Origin: Yamagishiella unicocca
Lineage: Eukaryota; Chlorophyta; Chlorophyceae; Chlamydomonadales; Volvocaceae
NCBI GenBank assembly: GCA_003116995.1
Contig: BDSL01000103.1
Coordinates: 124,001-188,000, forward strand
DNA length: 64,000 bases
Reading direction: 5' to 3'
The position numbers were made by a program, and so were the translations under genes. The notes beneath the pieces were generated by a model that did no database searches, was not told the DNA's origin, and saw only the letters and a program-made list of their open reading frames with translations. This document shows positions 45,931-59,500 of this stretch, piece by piece. Each line of letters begins with the position of its first letter. The stretch's first letter is position 1.

Positions 45931-48900
45931 AGCGGTGGGGCTTTTAGACCCTCGGAGGCTGCTCCGGAAAACGCCGTTTCACGCGATCCGGACCGTCGCG
46001 TACGACAGCTGACGTGTTAAGTTAAAAGGGAGGAGCGGGAGGGGTCAGGGTGGTGGTGGTTCAGCTCACGTGTTTTTGCTCTGCTGCAGCGTGTCGCGGC
46101 CCGGTAGGGTCCTGAGCGCCTCGGAGTTGCCCTTGTGGCCTGATGCATCCTTGCCTTGCACCCGCGAGGAGGCGCGGTGCACCTCGCCAGCAATTAACTT
46201 TTGATGATGATGCAAGCACAGCGCTGCGCGCAAACTATGATTCCTGGAATATCTACCTCCGCTAGCATGTGTAGCCACCAGCGGATGATACCGCTGGGGT
46301 GTAGTAACTGTTACACCTGGCCCCAGATATAAAGGCAGGGCCACCTCGCGCTGGTGTGCTCGCTTTCGTTGCCTAGACCGGTGAAGCGTGCTCACTAAGA
46401 GTAGTGCAAGGAGATTTCAGAGTTACTTTACACTACGGTATAGAACAAAGGGTTTGCCAACCCGAGTATATTTGGTATGCCGAAGTTGGGCAGGGTGTCG
46501 AAGGCGACTTCTCTCTAAATCAGAGCCCTTCTTTCTACTCTAGGGGTGTGTGTGGGTGTGTGTATGCTGTTTCTGTCGCCCTTCCCAAGCGAGCTTGAGA
46601 GCAGAGCGGGTTGCTCAGACCCCTGGCAGGCGCCCCGTAAACTCGCCGAACACTGAGTCCATGACCTACGCCTTCCTCTCTGATAAGTATTGCGCGACAA
46701 GGCTTCACGCGGGTATTAGATTGGGACGGGCAGCGGCAGCGGCGCTGTGTGCTCGCCGAGCACTGAGTCCATGACCTACACCTTCCTCTCTGATAAGTAT
46801 TGCGCGACAAGGCTTCACGCGGGTATTAGATTGGGACGGGCAGCGGCCGCGGCGCTGTGTGTGTATCCAGTTGCAGGGGGCTGAGCTTTATTTAGACGCG
46901 GTACGCGCCGTGTCGTGTTCCAGCGCCGTCCATTTGGGTGTCTGCAGTAATATAAATCCCACGCTGGTGGGGCTCTCACAAGGTGCTCTCAGAAGCCGGC
47001 GTCTCGGCTGATGACGGCTGACGTAAAGTTTGGTGGAACTAGGTCCAGTGTCGGCAGTGGTGGTGGTGGTGGTGGTGGCGGGTGGGGATGCGCTCTGTGC
47101 GATATTCGCCGGGCCCGGTCGCTCGTTGTATGCGGGGAGATGGAGGGGAAATCTCGGTCGCGGACACTAAGCTTGTTACATGCGGCGGGGGTGAGGGCCG
47201 AGGGGTCGCAATCGGTCACTGGTGCAAGCTGCGACAGAGCAGGGCAGTGGAGGAGATGCTGCTACGTCGTTTAGCTACTGGGAGACGACGCATGTGCTTT
47301 TGGTCGCGGCGCCATGCTCATGAGTTTTGAGATGAGCAAGACCGCGAAGTCCAATCTTTGTTCCAGATCGATGTGCCAGGCATTGTAGGCTGATGTCGAC
47401 GGCACAATAACTTTGCGTACCGGGAGCAGGATCCTCAAAGGAATAAATAATAATAGATGTTGTGGTGATCGGTGCTAGCGGTGGTGGCCGAGGAGGGCGT
47501 AGGCTGGTGGCGGGTCTCTTTCCAAACTGTGACACCCGTCGAGCGGAGCCAACTTTGACCCGCCGCCGGGAGCGGAAGGTCGGGAGCATGGACGCCGCCG
47601 CCTCTTTGGCGGCTGTGTTTTGCGTGAGTGTGTTGTAGTAGAGCTGGGCTTTGGACTCCACGATCTAAGGATGCGGCGCCGGCTTTTGATCTTAGTGCGC
47701 CATTGCGCCGCCTCCCCGGTGTTTTTTGCTCGCCTTGCGCGAGTTGCTTCCTCGCCGACGGAGGTGACGTGGGGGCCACACGCGAGCTGGCGCCTGCCCA
47801 TACGTACATAATAGCCTGTGTAAGTCAATGACGGGGCCGCGTCCTGAGGCGCTGCACTGACACTGTCCCCGTGTCCGGCATGAATACTGCCAACTGTCAA
47901 CGGAAATACCGGTGGCTCCGTACTCTCCTGGACGCCTGGCTCATGTGGTGAACCTCCCCCTGCGGCCCGGCACCTCGCGGACATTGGGGTTTCCTCTTGA
48001 ATCCCTGTGGCCCTCCAGTGCGTTTTTATGGCGACCGCCATTGGTGGTGTCCCATCGGCCGACCCGGAAAGTGAGTCTGGTCTGAGCGAGTCTGTGCCGC
48101 AGGCTGGGCTGCCAGTTCCGTACCGTGGCGTGCTACGCTCAGCATCGTGTCTGCGAAGGGTGGATGGAGGGGGCAGATGGACGGCGTCGGGCATGAGCGC
48201 TGCTCCGATGATATGGTTCGCATACGGTGGGAACGCAGAGGCGGCGGCCACTGCACGGCTGATAGCGGCGGGATAAAGGGCCAAGAAAACCCTGAGCCCT
48301 AGCCGAGCGCACAACGAAAAGGATGTGGGCTCAACGTCCTCCCGGGAGTGCCGTACGGTGACCCTCTCCTCTCCGACCATTTAGGATGCCTTATGTCGTC
48401 GGCTCCACGCTATACTCGCCGCCGTGAAGAAGCGAAGCCGCTAATGAAAGGCGGCTACTCGAACGTTCTCCTGACAGATCTTTCTTCCATACTCTCGCCA
48501 GCTTTGTTTGAGCAACCCTTTTGGGTTTAGAGACGGGATAATTACAGTGCAGGTCACGTTTCAGCAACACAGCCTCCATACAGAAGTATAATAGCAGTGC
48601 ACAGGCCCGAGCCACGAACGGGTACCAGCAGGACGGGCAAATCGTTTATACCCGGAGTGTCTCTCACAGCCGCTCAAATGGGACCGGTAATACAATTAGC
48701 TAGTAAGAGAATCAGCTAATACGAATTGAGTAGTAAGAATAACAACACCGGTAATACCGTCGTCAAGATGGGAGCTAAAACACACAGTACGTTGCTAGCA
48801 CTGCTTGCGTGACGCAAGGGGGGGCCGACCTTCACGAACGGATTTGAGCGGAAGTCAAGGACGCATGTGTGCATCGGGTTGCCTAGAAAAAAATGTAAAA

Positions 48901-50912
48901 CTGATCACACCTGCAACCACACGCAAGAAACACACCCACAACTGGGTTCAGTGTCAGGCGATGTGCCCGATGGTTCTACCTCTTGGTCTGGAACCCACTG
49001 TAACACACACCTGCCTTGGACCAATAGGCACAGGCACCAAACCAGACCACAAGAGGCTCTCGACCATCGTACAACAGCAGTCCCAAGGAAGACACATCAC
49101 ATCACTGGGAGATGCCCCTCGTCCTCGTGGTTCGTGTACGGCACACCAACAGTACGACATGTTACCAGCGCCTCGTCCCAGCGTGCCAGCGCGGGCGGGA
49201 CATGCCCCGCGCAGGCTCGGCGCCCGATTCCCCCGCGGGAACTCCCCTGGAGCGATAGCCCCAACATCCACACCATGCAATTGCCACCGCCCCTTCAACA
49301 GCTTCAATACATGCAATACAATGCCACCGCTCGCAGCCTACAGGCATTAAAGATGAAACGCACAGGCGCCTGGAGGCGTGAGACAACGACGGCGTCATCA
49401 CTACTTCCAAAGCACCTCTGCCTCCCTCCGGAACGTACCTGCGGCTCTTCCGCCGCCACTGCACGCACAGCATACACCACCACGGCCATCACGACCTCTG
49501 CTACGGGTCAAAATGACTCCGCCATTAATTATAAAAAAGATGTGCGCAGAGTGCTTATTATTGGCCTATTGCACCGATGGGCACATGACCGTTATTTGAC
49601 AGCGGGTTGCTCGATACCACGGCGCGACGACCAGGGGACACTAGAGAGTGCGCATGGCTAGCGCCCTAGGAGCTAGGACAATGTCGATGTGCGCCGCGTC
49701 CCGCGCGTCTAACCACGCCCAACCACCCCCGCCAGCGCGTTGCAGCAACACGGCGCGGCTCGGACCTCATACGTGCACCGCGCGCCGCAGCATCTACACA
49801 AGTAACCTGTAGCTCCGAAAACACACGTCACGGACAAGAAACCACACCTCACCACACCGCACCCTCACCATACACGTCATAAAAAGCGCATCACGATACG
49901 CCACGTCATATGCTGTACAACCGAATCGCATGTTCGCGATTAACTTCCAGCGCCCTCTGCTATGTTGCCTTCGCGAGATGATCACGCGAGACGATCAAAC
50001 GCGAGTTCCCCCCCCCCTGCGGGGGAAATCGCGAAGGGGTAGTAGCGGGGTAGTTCATTGCCTAAACTAAGATGAACCTCCCACAAGCCTCCGTACCAAC
50101 TTTGCGCGTCGCACCCACTTACGCTTGCGCGCAGGGCGTCCAGCGGCGGCGTATCCTTCCGTAATCGAGGAGGAAACACCGCTCGCACTGCAAATTGCGA
50201 CCAGAAACAGCGCTAGAAACGAAACAAAAGCTGGGCCCACGATGTCATGATATGTATGGATGCGAATGTAGAAAGCAAAAATCGATGCCAACATCTTGGT
50301 ATCGACAAAAATACGTAAAATGTGTAGTATGAGCGGCACGTCGCCACCTAGCATGATGACCTCATCGCCCAAGGCGCCATCCTCCCAGCCGTGCCTCCGC
50401 AAATGCCATGCATTAACTCCTCCTCCTCGCCCTGCCCACACCTGTTCGCCGCCTGATGCTGCCACGCGCTTTCGCGACGATAAAACGCATCCCCGCCTGC
50501 GTGATGAGCGCCAGGAGGCGTCGCGCCCCAAGATGCGCTCTTTTTTGCAGCCACCGAACATTCGCCGCCGTGCACAAATTGCAGTGCACGCAATGCTGAT
50601 CCTGGTTACCATTGCAGTACGCGCCACGTCACACATGCGCGGCTGCGCACTTACGGCAGTCGTGGAGTCTACACACAAGCGCATGGTGGATCCCCTGGCG
50701 ATTGTACCAGCTATTTCCCTAAACCACTTACGCGGCATTAGCCGACGCGCCTTATTTATGACCATGCTGCCCCTCCCTGGACACGCGCGGGCGCGGGGTC
50801 CGTACGGCGGAGGATCAGCGGCGGGATGCCGCGCGAGCCCCGGCGCCGTCACCGCGCTCATCGGATTGGCGCTGGCAACCCTCGTCACCTGCCGCCACCT
50901 CCCGCCGCCTCC
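45931..50912. other. Large stretch without a recognisable gene
   Basis: It contains many short open frames on both strands, the longest at 47475-48380 on the minus strand (about 300 codons), with no family motif and a composition expected from GC-rich noncoding sequence. The part from 49700 to 50350 is AT-richer. Confidence 0.5.
46642..46861 (+). repeat. 110-bp tandem duplication
   Basis: Two adjacent copies starting CTCGCCGA(A/G)CACTGAGTCC at 46642 and 46752, differing at only a few positions. Confidence 0.93.
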
Positions 50913-53900
50913 TCAGCTGCCCTCCCCTCCCGCCTCTGCAGACACGGCACTGCCCGAGGCCAGCAGGTAGCAGTTCAGATCGCCCTTGCCCTTGACGCTG
51001 ACGGCGCCGCGGGCCAGGAACTGCGCCTGCTCGTCCAGGTCCAGCAGTTGGAAGGTGGCCTCGCTGACCTGAAGGCGAGGATCGCGGAGGCCAGGAGGGT
51101 AAACGGGGGCTCGAGTGCAGGTCAGAGCAGCACACGAGGAGAGCCGGTCCGTTCCGTTATGCGCTGCGCTGCGTGCCTGCATCGTCTGCCTGACGTTCGG
51201 CCAGGGGCCCCTGCCTCCTGACTGCCGGCCCGAACGCAGCGCCCCCTGCTCTTCCGCCCCTCCTGCTCTCCGCCCCTCCCCCTCACCTGCAGGTGTCCCG
51301 GGACCCCGGTGCTCTCCATGCGCGACGCCCTGCATGGGACAAGGCGGCGTCAGAAATGAGGGGCGTCGTCGGAAAGGCGGGGCCATAAGGGGCTTCAAAG
51401 AGGAATCCGGTGAGCCACAAGGGAGAAACTGATTTGATTCCGCACTGCGCAAACCGGCGGTGCAGGGCTCCCCGCTAGCTCTTCAAGGCTTTCCTCCCAG
51501 AGGTCACTCACGTGTTGACTGTGTCGCCGAACAGGCAGTACCTCGCCCGGATGCTTCCCACGATACCCGACATGACGCGGCCGCTGTGGATGCCCACTCG
51601 GATCTACGTCGAACATCCAGTACCGGTACAGCACGAGGGAAGCCATCAGAGGGAGGGAAGGGTGAGCGCCAGTGGCGTACGACATACGGTACGGCACAGG
51701 GAGATGCCTGCGAGCTGGCAGGGCGCCATCAGCGCTCCGCTGCAGTAGGGCCTCTGCAGGCCACCCTACATGCCATGAGGCGTCCCTTCCCCTGCCTGCT
51801 GATGAGCGGGACCCCTCCCCCCCCGTCACGCACCCGCACTCCATGTCCGGTACTGGGGTCGCGCACCGCCGCCGCCGCCCGGAACATGTCCCTGGCGAAC
51901 GTCACCATCGCGGACGCGTGGCGCGGGTCCTCCTCCAGCAGCCCGGTGGCGCCCATCCAGCAGTCGCCGATGGTCTCGACTGCGAGGCGGTGGTGTGAGA
52001 CCGGTGACACGAAAAACGACAAGATAGTGGGCGCATGGTCGGCGGACAGCGAGGATGCGAGGGGGGGGTCGGATCGGACAGCAGGCGGCGGCGAGGGAGT
52101 CAGGCCAGAGGGGACACAGTGAGGCATATGGCTGGCCAGGTTGGCAGCGGTGGTATCCTAGCCAACGAAAAGTAGGAACCACAACAACAGCGCTTACGCG
52201 CTGTCCTGCGCTGTCAGGACAGGTGCTTTGGAAGGGCGCAGAGCAGAGTACCTCGTGAGCTACTTCTAAGAAGCGAGCGGTGGAATTTACCTTTGTAGAC
52301 GCCGTAGCGGCCGCACAGCGCGTCGTACTTGCTGTACAACTGGTGCAGCATCAGCATCACCTGGCGGGCGAGGCGGGGCAGGGTTGTGAGGAAAGCCCGG
52401 GTAGAGGAGGGGCGAGGTGGGAAAGCCCTTGTGCTAGGAAGCTGAGTAGGAAACCGTTTGTAACATACTGGCGGGGCGGGGGGGATCGGGAAGCCAAGCA
52501 CGTGAGCCGGGGGGTGGTTCGACGGCGGCCAGCGGAGGACCATCGACCGGAAGCAGCATGTCGGTGTGGGAGGGAGCAATCTCCTAGCCCCACTGATTCC
52601 CTTACCACTGCCTCCATCCGTCTCCCCGGCCCCCGCCTCCCACCCGCTGCCCCACCCCGCCGCCTCCACCTCACCTCCTCCGGCTCAACCTGCTGGCTCA
52701 GGTTGGTGTAGCCGGCGATGTCTGCAACGGTGAGGGGAGGGAGGGAGGGAAGGAAGGGACGTGCAGGTCAGTCAAGCGAACGAGGGTCACGGCGACGTGG
52801 TAAGGAGCGGGCCCCTTGGGCCCCCGCGGAAGCCGCTTTTTATGGCTCAGCTAAAAAGGAAGGGGGGGTCTCAAAACTCGTCTTGTGCGGGTCATTGAAT
52901 GCGCGTAGCGCAACTCCAGTGCCTGTCTCCACCGGCGAAAGGTGCGGCACGCCCACCCGCAACGCAGCACCCACCTGCGAACAGCACCGACACGGCGGGG
53001 TGCCAGCGCTTGTACACCATGGAGGAGAGCTGTGGGGCGGGCGCTGAGCTACCGGTATTGCTACTGAGTCCGACCCGCGGGTCGGTGTCGGGGCCGACCA
53101 GTCTCCCCTCCTCCAGGCGTGCGCCACTCGTGCTGTGCCCGAGGGCCTTGCGCTTCAACTTCTCCGCCACGGGTGACGGCATGATGTCGGTGAGGACCGC
53201 ATCACCTGGAACGACGGTTGGAACAAACAAGGGTTTCGAAAGGAAAGCCGTGGGTTGGCGCTTAAAAGCAAGACCGATTCAGGCACACCCGTCCCCTATA
53301 CCCACAAAAAACCTAATACCCACACATTTCCCCACCCCACCCCCCACCTGCATCCAGCTCCCGCTCTGTGGCCCTGTTGTGAAGCGCCTGGCTGATCTGC
53401 AGCCCGAAGTCCATCAGCAGCTTGCGGGCTGGCTCGTCCCAGGCGCCGGGCTTGGGGCAGCTCACCAGCAGCGCGCCCAGGTCGCAGCCGCCGTACAGCA
53501 GCGGCACCGTGATGAGGGACACAGCTCCGAAACCCTGGGCGCGTGTATGGGGGCCCGGCGGGAGCGGAGATGCATGTGTGCACATCCTGGAGCAGCGGTG
53601 CCGTACGTTGTAATGACCTAAGAAGCAGATCGGATCGGCGGCTAGACCTCTTTCCCCTGCTGGGCGGCTAGACCTCTTTCCCCTGCTGGGCGGCTAGACC
53701 TCTTCCCCTGCTGGGCGGCTAGACCTCTTTCCCCTGCTGGGCGGCTAGACCTCTTTCCCCTGCTGGGCGGCTAGACCGCTTCCCCCTGCTGGGAGGCTAG
53801 ACATCTTCCGCGAGCCCTTTGTCCACACCATTCTTCCAACCAGAGCAGAGGTAGCTGCCTGGTCACCTCGTCCGGATCCCCGTCCGGATCCTGAACGAAT

Positions 53901-56442
53901 CCACTCGGGCCGCGAAGCGCCTTCCTCCGCGAGACCCCACCCACCTGATGAACGGTTTTTTAAACGGTTTTTTCGGACATCCACGGGTTTCCCTCGAACC
54001 CACCTGATGCGCCGTCTCCCAGTCCTCGTACCGCGCCTCGGGCGGCGATGCTGCGAAGTCGTTTGTGAAGATGACCACCTGGTGCGTCAGCGCGTGGTGG
54101 GCGCTGTGGAGCAGGCTCAGCGGCAGACGACGAACCTTCGCGGGCGCAGATAAGGGGCACACATAAGGGACGCAGCGCGTCGGATGAAGGGGATGCGGAG
54201 GGTGGCTCAGCGGCAGACGACGAACCTGGAGAAATGGAGGGTTACATAAAAGAACCGGTAACTCGACTTGGGAAGTGGAGGCGGGGCCCAGGCAAGAAGA
54301 GGTACATCGCGTTTGGGGTATGGTAGAAAACCCTAAAGTGGTGTGTGCTTATTGTCCTGTGTGGAATTCCCCGTCCCGTGACGCGGAGGGCCTCTGGCAC
54401 CCCCCCCCTAAGACAACAACACATTACTCAGGCATCACGCCACTCGCACCGCCCCCTCGTCTCAAGCCACACGGCGCCGCCGCAGCCCCCCCACCCCTTC
54501 CATTCCCCTCGCTACCCCTCCATTCCCTCCCTCCGTCGCGTCACGGGTTTCCCTCTCACGGGTTTCCCTCCGCCCGCTCACCGCGGGGCCGTCCGCGGAT
54601 CTTGCCCCCTGATGCACCCGGTGCAGCGAGGCTAGCGGCTCCGAAGCCGCCCCGTCTAGCGGCTCCGAAGCCGCCCTGTCTAGCGGCTCCGAAGCCGGCA
54701 GCACCAGCAGGTCCATCACGGTATCCCCGCTTGCGCCGAACACCCCCGCTGTGGAGCTCCGCAGCGCCGCCGCCACCTCCTCGTCGCTGTGGTCGCCCTC
54801 CAGGAGCATGAGCGAGTCCAGGAAGTCCAGCAGCTGGGCGTGGTGCCGCTGGTACCTGCGGCCAGGAGGTGTGGCGGTGGCGGGGCAGAGGGGAGGTGTG
54901 GCGGTGGCGGGGCAGAGGGGAGGTGTGGCGGTGGCGGGGCAGAGGGGAGGTGTGGCGGTGGCGGGGCAGGGGGGTGTGTGGCGGTGGCGGGGCAGGGGGG
55001 TGTGTGGCGGTGGCGGGGCAGAGGGGAGGTGTGGCGGTGGCGGGGCAGAGGGGAGGTGTGGCGGTGGCGGGGCGGAGGGGGGGTGTGGCGGTGGCGGGGC
55101 AGAGGGGAGGTGTGGCGGTGGCGGGGCAGGGGGGGTGTGGCGGTGGCGGGGCAGGGGGGTGTGTGGCGGTGGCGGGGCAGAGGGGAGGTGTGGCGGTGGC
55201 GGGGCGGAGGGGGTGTGTGGCGGTGGCGGGGCAGGGGGGTGTGTGGCGGTGGCGGGGCAGGGGGGTGTGTGGCGGTGGCGGGGCAGGGGGGTGTGTGGCG
55301 GTGGCGGGGCAGGGGGGGTGTGGCGGTGGCGGGGCAGAGGGGAGGTGTGGCGGTGGCGGGGCAGAGGGGAGGTGTGGCGGTGGCGGGGCAGAGGGGAGGT
55401 GTGGCGGTGGCGGGGCAGGGGGGAGGTGTGGGGACCTGGCGGTGGGACGCTGGGTGCGCCGCAGGCGGCGGACGCCGCCAACCGTGCAAACCCCGCAGGC
55501 CCGTGCGGCTGGCCCACGAAGTAAACCCACGCGAGACACACACAAACCTGCCCAAGACCCGCCACGCCGCAGCAACGCCGTCGACAAAACACATCCACCG
55601 CATTTGGTTGCCGACTACAAAGCATCTCCCACTGTAGGTTAAATTCCATTCCCTCCCGTCGCCTCAGCTGGGCTGGCTGCCACGACCCACCATTGCTGCC
55701 GTGCGTCTGCATGCGGCCCCAGCCGCCGCAGCAGCAGCATCACCACCACCGCCGTCGTAACCGCCACAAGCAGCACCATTGCCACCGGGCACAGCGCCGG
55801 TGCCTTCATCCCCGCCTCCGCCCCGGCCATTAGCGCCCCAGGGTCGACCCCGCTGACGTCAGCTGGCGGGGACGCCGATGCCCTCGACGAGCTCGCCTCT
55901 TCCGCCGCGGCTGCTACTGCCGCCAGTCGGGCCCCGAGGAGCTGTAGCACGACGCCCAGGTAGCCCAGAGCCCGAACCAGCAGTGCCGGCAGGAGGCGAG
56001 GCACGGCAGCAACCAGCAGCAGCAGCAGAGCCAGGCAGGCTGCGACCCATGGGCCGACGGAGCAACTGGAGCCGAACCTGCGTGGGGCCAAGGGGCAGGG
56101 GGTCAGGAAGGAACGGCTGTAGCGGTTGAACGGGTTGGGCGCTGTGGGGTGCAGTCGATGGAGGGCCCTGCTGCAAGCATCACCCTGCGGCATCACGTTG
56201 GGGCATCGCGGGGGGCAAGCCGGCATGCTAGGGGCGCTGCGGGAAGGCAGCAGACGGGATGACGCGCCGTCAGGCAGGCCAACACGCGAGTGCCCAAGGC
56301 CCCCAGCTCGGTCCGTCCATTACTTGGTTGGATCGCTCCGAAACTACAAGACAGCGCAGTCGTCGCATCCTCATATTCACAACGCCCTACGCCGCCGCAC
56401 CTGACTGCTCGAGTGCCCGGAAGCGCCGGTGGCAGCCGCTGC

Positions 56443-56481
<39 letters not shown>

Positions 56482-56496
56482 CGTTGCTGCTGCTGT

Positions 56497-56528
<32 letters not shown>

Positions 56529-56540
56529 CCGTTGCTGTTG

Positions 56541-56577
<37 letters not shown>

Positions 56578-59500
56578 GGGTAGCCGGCTCCGTCGGTGCG
56601 GGCCTGCGCCTCGTGATGGGTGCCTAGGCTGTCGCCGCCCCGTGGGTCACTGCGGCTCAGCAGCGGCGCACTGGTTGACTGGATGCCGTGAGGGCCCCCA
56701 GCGCCGCCGCTGAAACAAACGGACGGTGGCGGTCCACCGCCGCCGGGCCCAGCTCCTGGCGTCCAGGTCCGCACCGACGCTCCTTCCGCCGCCTCAGCAG
56801 CAGCCAGGCGCCACATGCCACCCAGGTCGGCCAGCTCCTCACAGCAGCTGTCCAACAGCCCGTCCGCCAGGGGGTGGTGGGCGGGGGCGTCATCCGTGTC
56901 CGTGTACCCGTCGGTGCTGCCCAGCATCGTCTCCATGTTGCTGTCGCCGTACACGTGCAAGCCGCAGCTGGAGCGCGCCGCGCTCCGTACAAGGCCCGAG
57001 ACAGAGCCCGCCATACCGTCGTACACATTCCCTGCTCCGTCAGCGACCCGGCGCCGTACGTCAGCGGCGGCGCCGCCGCCGCCGTCGTCCGCCGGAGTGC
57101 CGCAGCCGCCGGGAGGCCTTTCGCCGCTAGCGGCGGCCACCAGTACGACGGCCTCGTACGACACTGTACGGCACAGCGACTGCGTGCGACGGCGCGCCCG
57201 CGCAGAATTAGCCCCCGGGTGTTGCATCGGGACGCAGCCGGACACCGACGCAGCCGGACTCCTTGCCAGGCTCCTAGTCGCTGCCGTGGGGCTGGACGCC
57301 GGTGTGACGTCAGCGGCCCTGATGCCGTACGTGAACGGGCACGGCACCCCAGGCGGAACGGCGCAGCACGGCGTCCCGACCATGCCACCACAGCTGCTGG
57401 GACGCAAGGGCGGGACATAGGGCTGTGCCGGGGCGGCTGCTCCAGCCCCATCCCCAGCTCCGGTTCCAGCTCCGAAACCTCCGAAGCTGGTTCGGAGAGA
57501 CTGGCAGCGGCGGTTGTAATACGCTTGCGCACAGCCGGTGTTGGTTTGTGTGTTGATGGGGCCGCCGTAAAGGCCCGCGGTTGTTGCCCGCAGGGGCCTT
57601 CCCACCTGCTGGTTCATGATCCGCTCCAAATCGCAATTCAGATCCGCCAGCATCAGAGGCCGCAGGGGGAGGGCGGGCGGCGAGGAGGCGAATCGGCGGT
57701 CCGAACCACCACACTCGCTGCCGCCGCCGCCGCCGCCAGCGACACGGGCACCCGCACCACAGCCGTCCGCTGAGGTTCCGGAGCACCGCGCAATAGATCG
57801 CAACCGCAGCTCGGCGCTGCCGGTGTTCAGAGTAAAGCTCGACGCGCGAAAGGACACGGCGCTGCTCCTCACGGTGGCGGCATCGCAGCTGTCTCCGGCG
57901 TCGTAGCTTCCACAGTCCGAGGAGCTAGTGACCCAGGGGGGCGAAGGGGCGACGGCGGCGGCGAGCGGCATCAGCTCCGTCACGGGGGTAGCGCGGGCGG
58001 GTACGGCCCGCTGGCTTTGCACAAGAGATAGGCAAAAGAGGGTGGAGTAGTTGCCGCTCATCTCACCCTCCCTGGATCCCTCAGTGATTAGTGGAAGCGC
58101 CGGCAGAGCGCCTCCAGCCGTGGGGGTCGAGGTAGCTGCGGCGGCTGCGACGGCGAAGGCACTTGTGAACGGCGGCTCCGTGTCTGGATCCGGATCCTCC
58201 AAGGCGGAGAACGGAGTGGAGTGTTTGAAATCGTCCGGGCAGAAGGAGCGGCCGCCGACCTGGTACCCACCACAACCACCATAACCACTACAACCATCAC
58301 CCACGACGTCAGTCGAAGTCCCCACCGCGGTCTCATCCTCGACCGCCACCCGCCGCCACGGTTGCTGCGGCGTCAGCTCATCACACGCGAGCTTCTGCTC
58401 CTGCTTTTCCCTCTGCTCTAGCTCCTGTTGCTGCTCCTGCTGTTCGCTCTGCTCTGACTCCTGTTGCTGCTCCAGGTTTTCGCTCTGCTCCTGCTTTTCC
58501 CTCCGCTCTGGCTCCTGTCGCTCCTGCTGCTGACGCTCCTGCTGACGCTGCATCAGTTGGATGGAGGGTCGCTCCCTCGAAACCACCAGGCAGCCGTACA
58601 GTCTGGGGCCGGGGTGATCAGAGGCCAACAGTCGCAGGGGCGGAAGAAGGAGAGGGGGTTGAATTGGTTGCGAGTTTTCATGAAGTGCGTTCTACCAAAC
58701 CCATACGCAAATGACCCACGCGACACGCCCACAAACGCATCGCACACGTGTGACACCGACCTTGCCATTTCCCCTCCCTACACTCTCTCCGTAACCCCCT
58801 CTTCTTTCCCTCAGCTGCCCTTCACCACCTTTTTTACAACGAGTAATAGTGTCCCTTCTCCTATCTTATGCCCATCCAAATCACCAATCGGTTGTTCTCT
58901 TCCCCACCTGTGCGCCGCCATCACCACCAGGAGCACCGCGACCGCCAGCTGGATCTGGATCCGGAGCTGCGCTCTGAGTACGGCGGGAACACCGCTGCTG
59001 CCATACGTGCTGCTGATGGTGCTGCGAATGAGAGCGCTTCCTGCATAGCACAGGGCCATGGCGCTCAACCTGACGCTGTAGTCAGGCGTCGGGTCCTGCG
59101 TGACAGACGGGGAGCGCAGGTTGGCGCGCGGCTCGTTTTCGGGAAGTGAAAGGACGCGTGTCGGCGGATCATGGTGGGTTAGGCTGGGGAAGAGACTTGG
59201 CGTAGAGGCGGCCGGGATGCTGCTGGTATGGAAGGGGCGAGGGCTTTCCCTGGAAAGGCCCGGAGGGAAAGCCAGACCACACTGACAACGACACCGCAGC
59301 CACTTCACTCAACACCGCCTCTAATACACGATACCGATAATCAACATATCAATCCATTGCGCACATGCTTCCTGGCTGCACGCGGCCTAAGCAATCGCCA
59401 GCAGGCTGCCCCCCAAACGCTAGCTGCGCCGTGTTGCACCCACCTCATGGATCATCCAGATGACGCAATCAAGCAGCAGGAAGGGCTGCTGGGCCGCGGT

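Noticed and set aside
46066..46395. Minus-strand frame ending just downstream of NRAMP, possible small convergent gene
   Set aside because: The last 40 codons look somewhat protein-like but no upstream exon or family match could be found.
47475..48380. A 300-codon minus-strand open frame in the gene-poor region
   Set aside because: No family motif, no plausible exon structure, and random-looking composition for GC-rich DNA. It was not annotated.
54462..55712. Very long open frames on both strands with repeated R-H-R-H-T-P-P or C-G-G-G-G-A-E units
   Set aside because: They run through a 27-base intronic minisatellite. The unit length is a multiple of three with no stop, so open frames are automatic.
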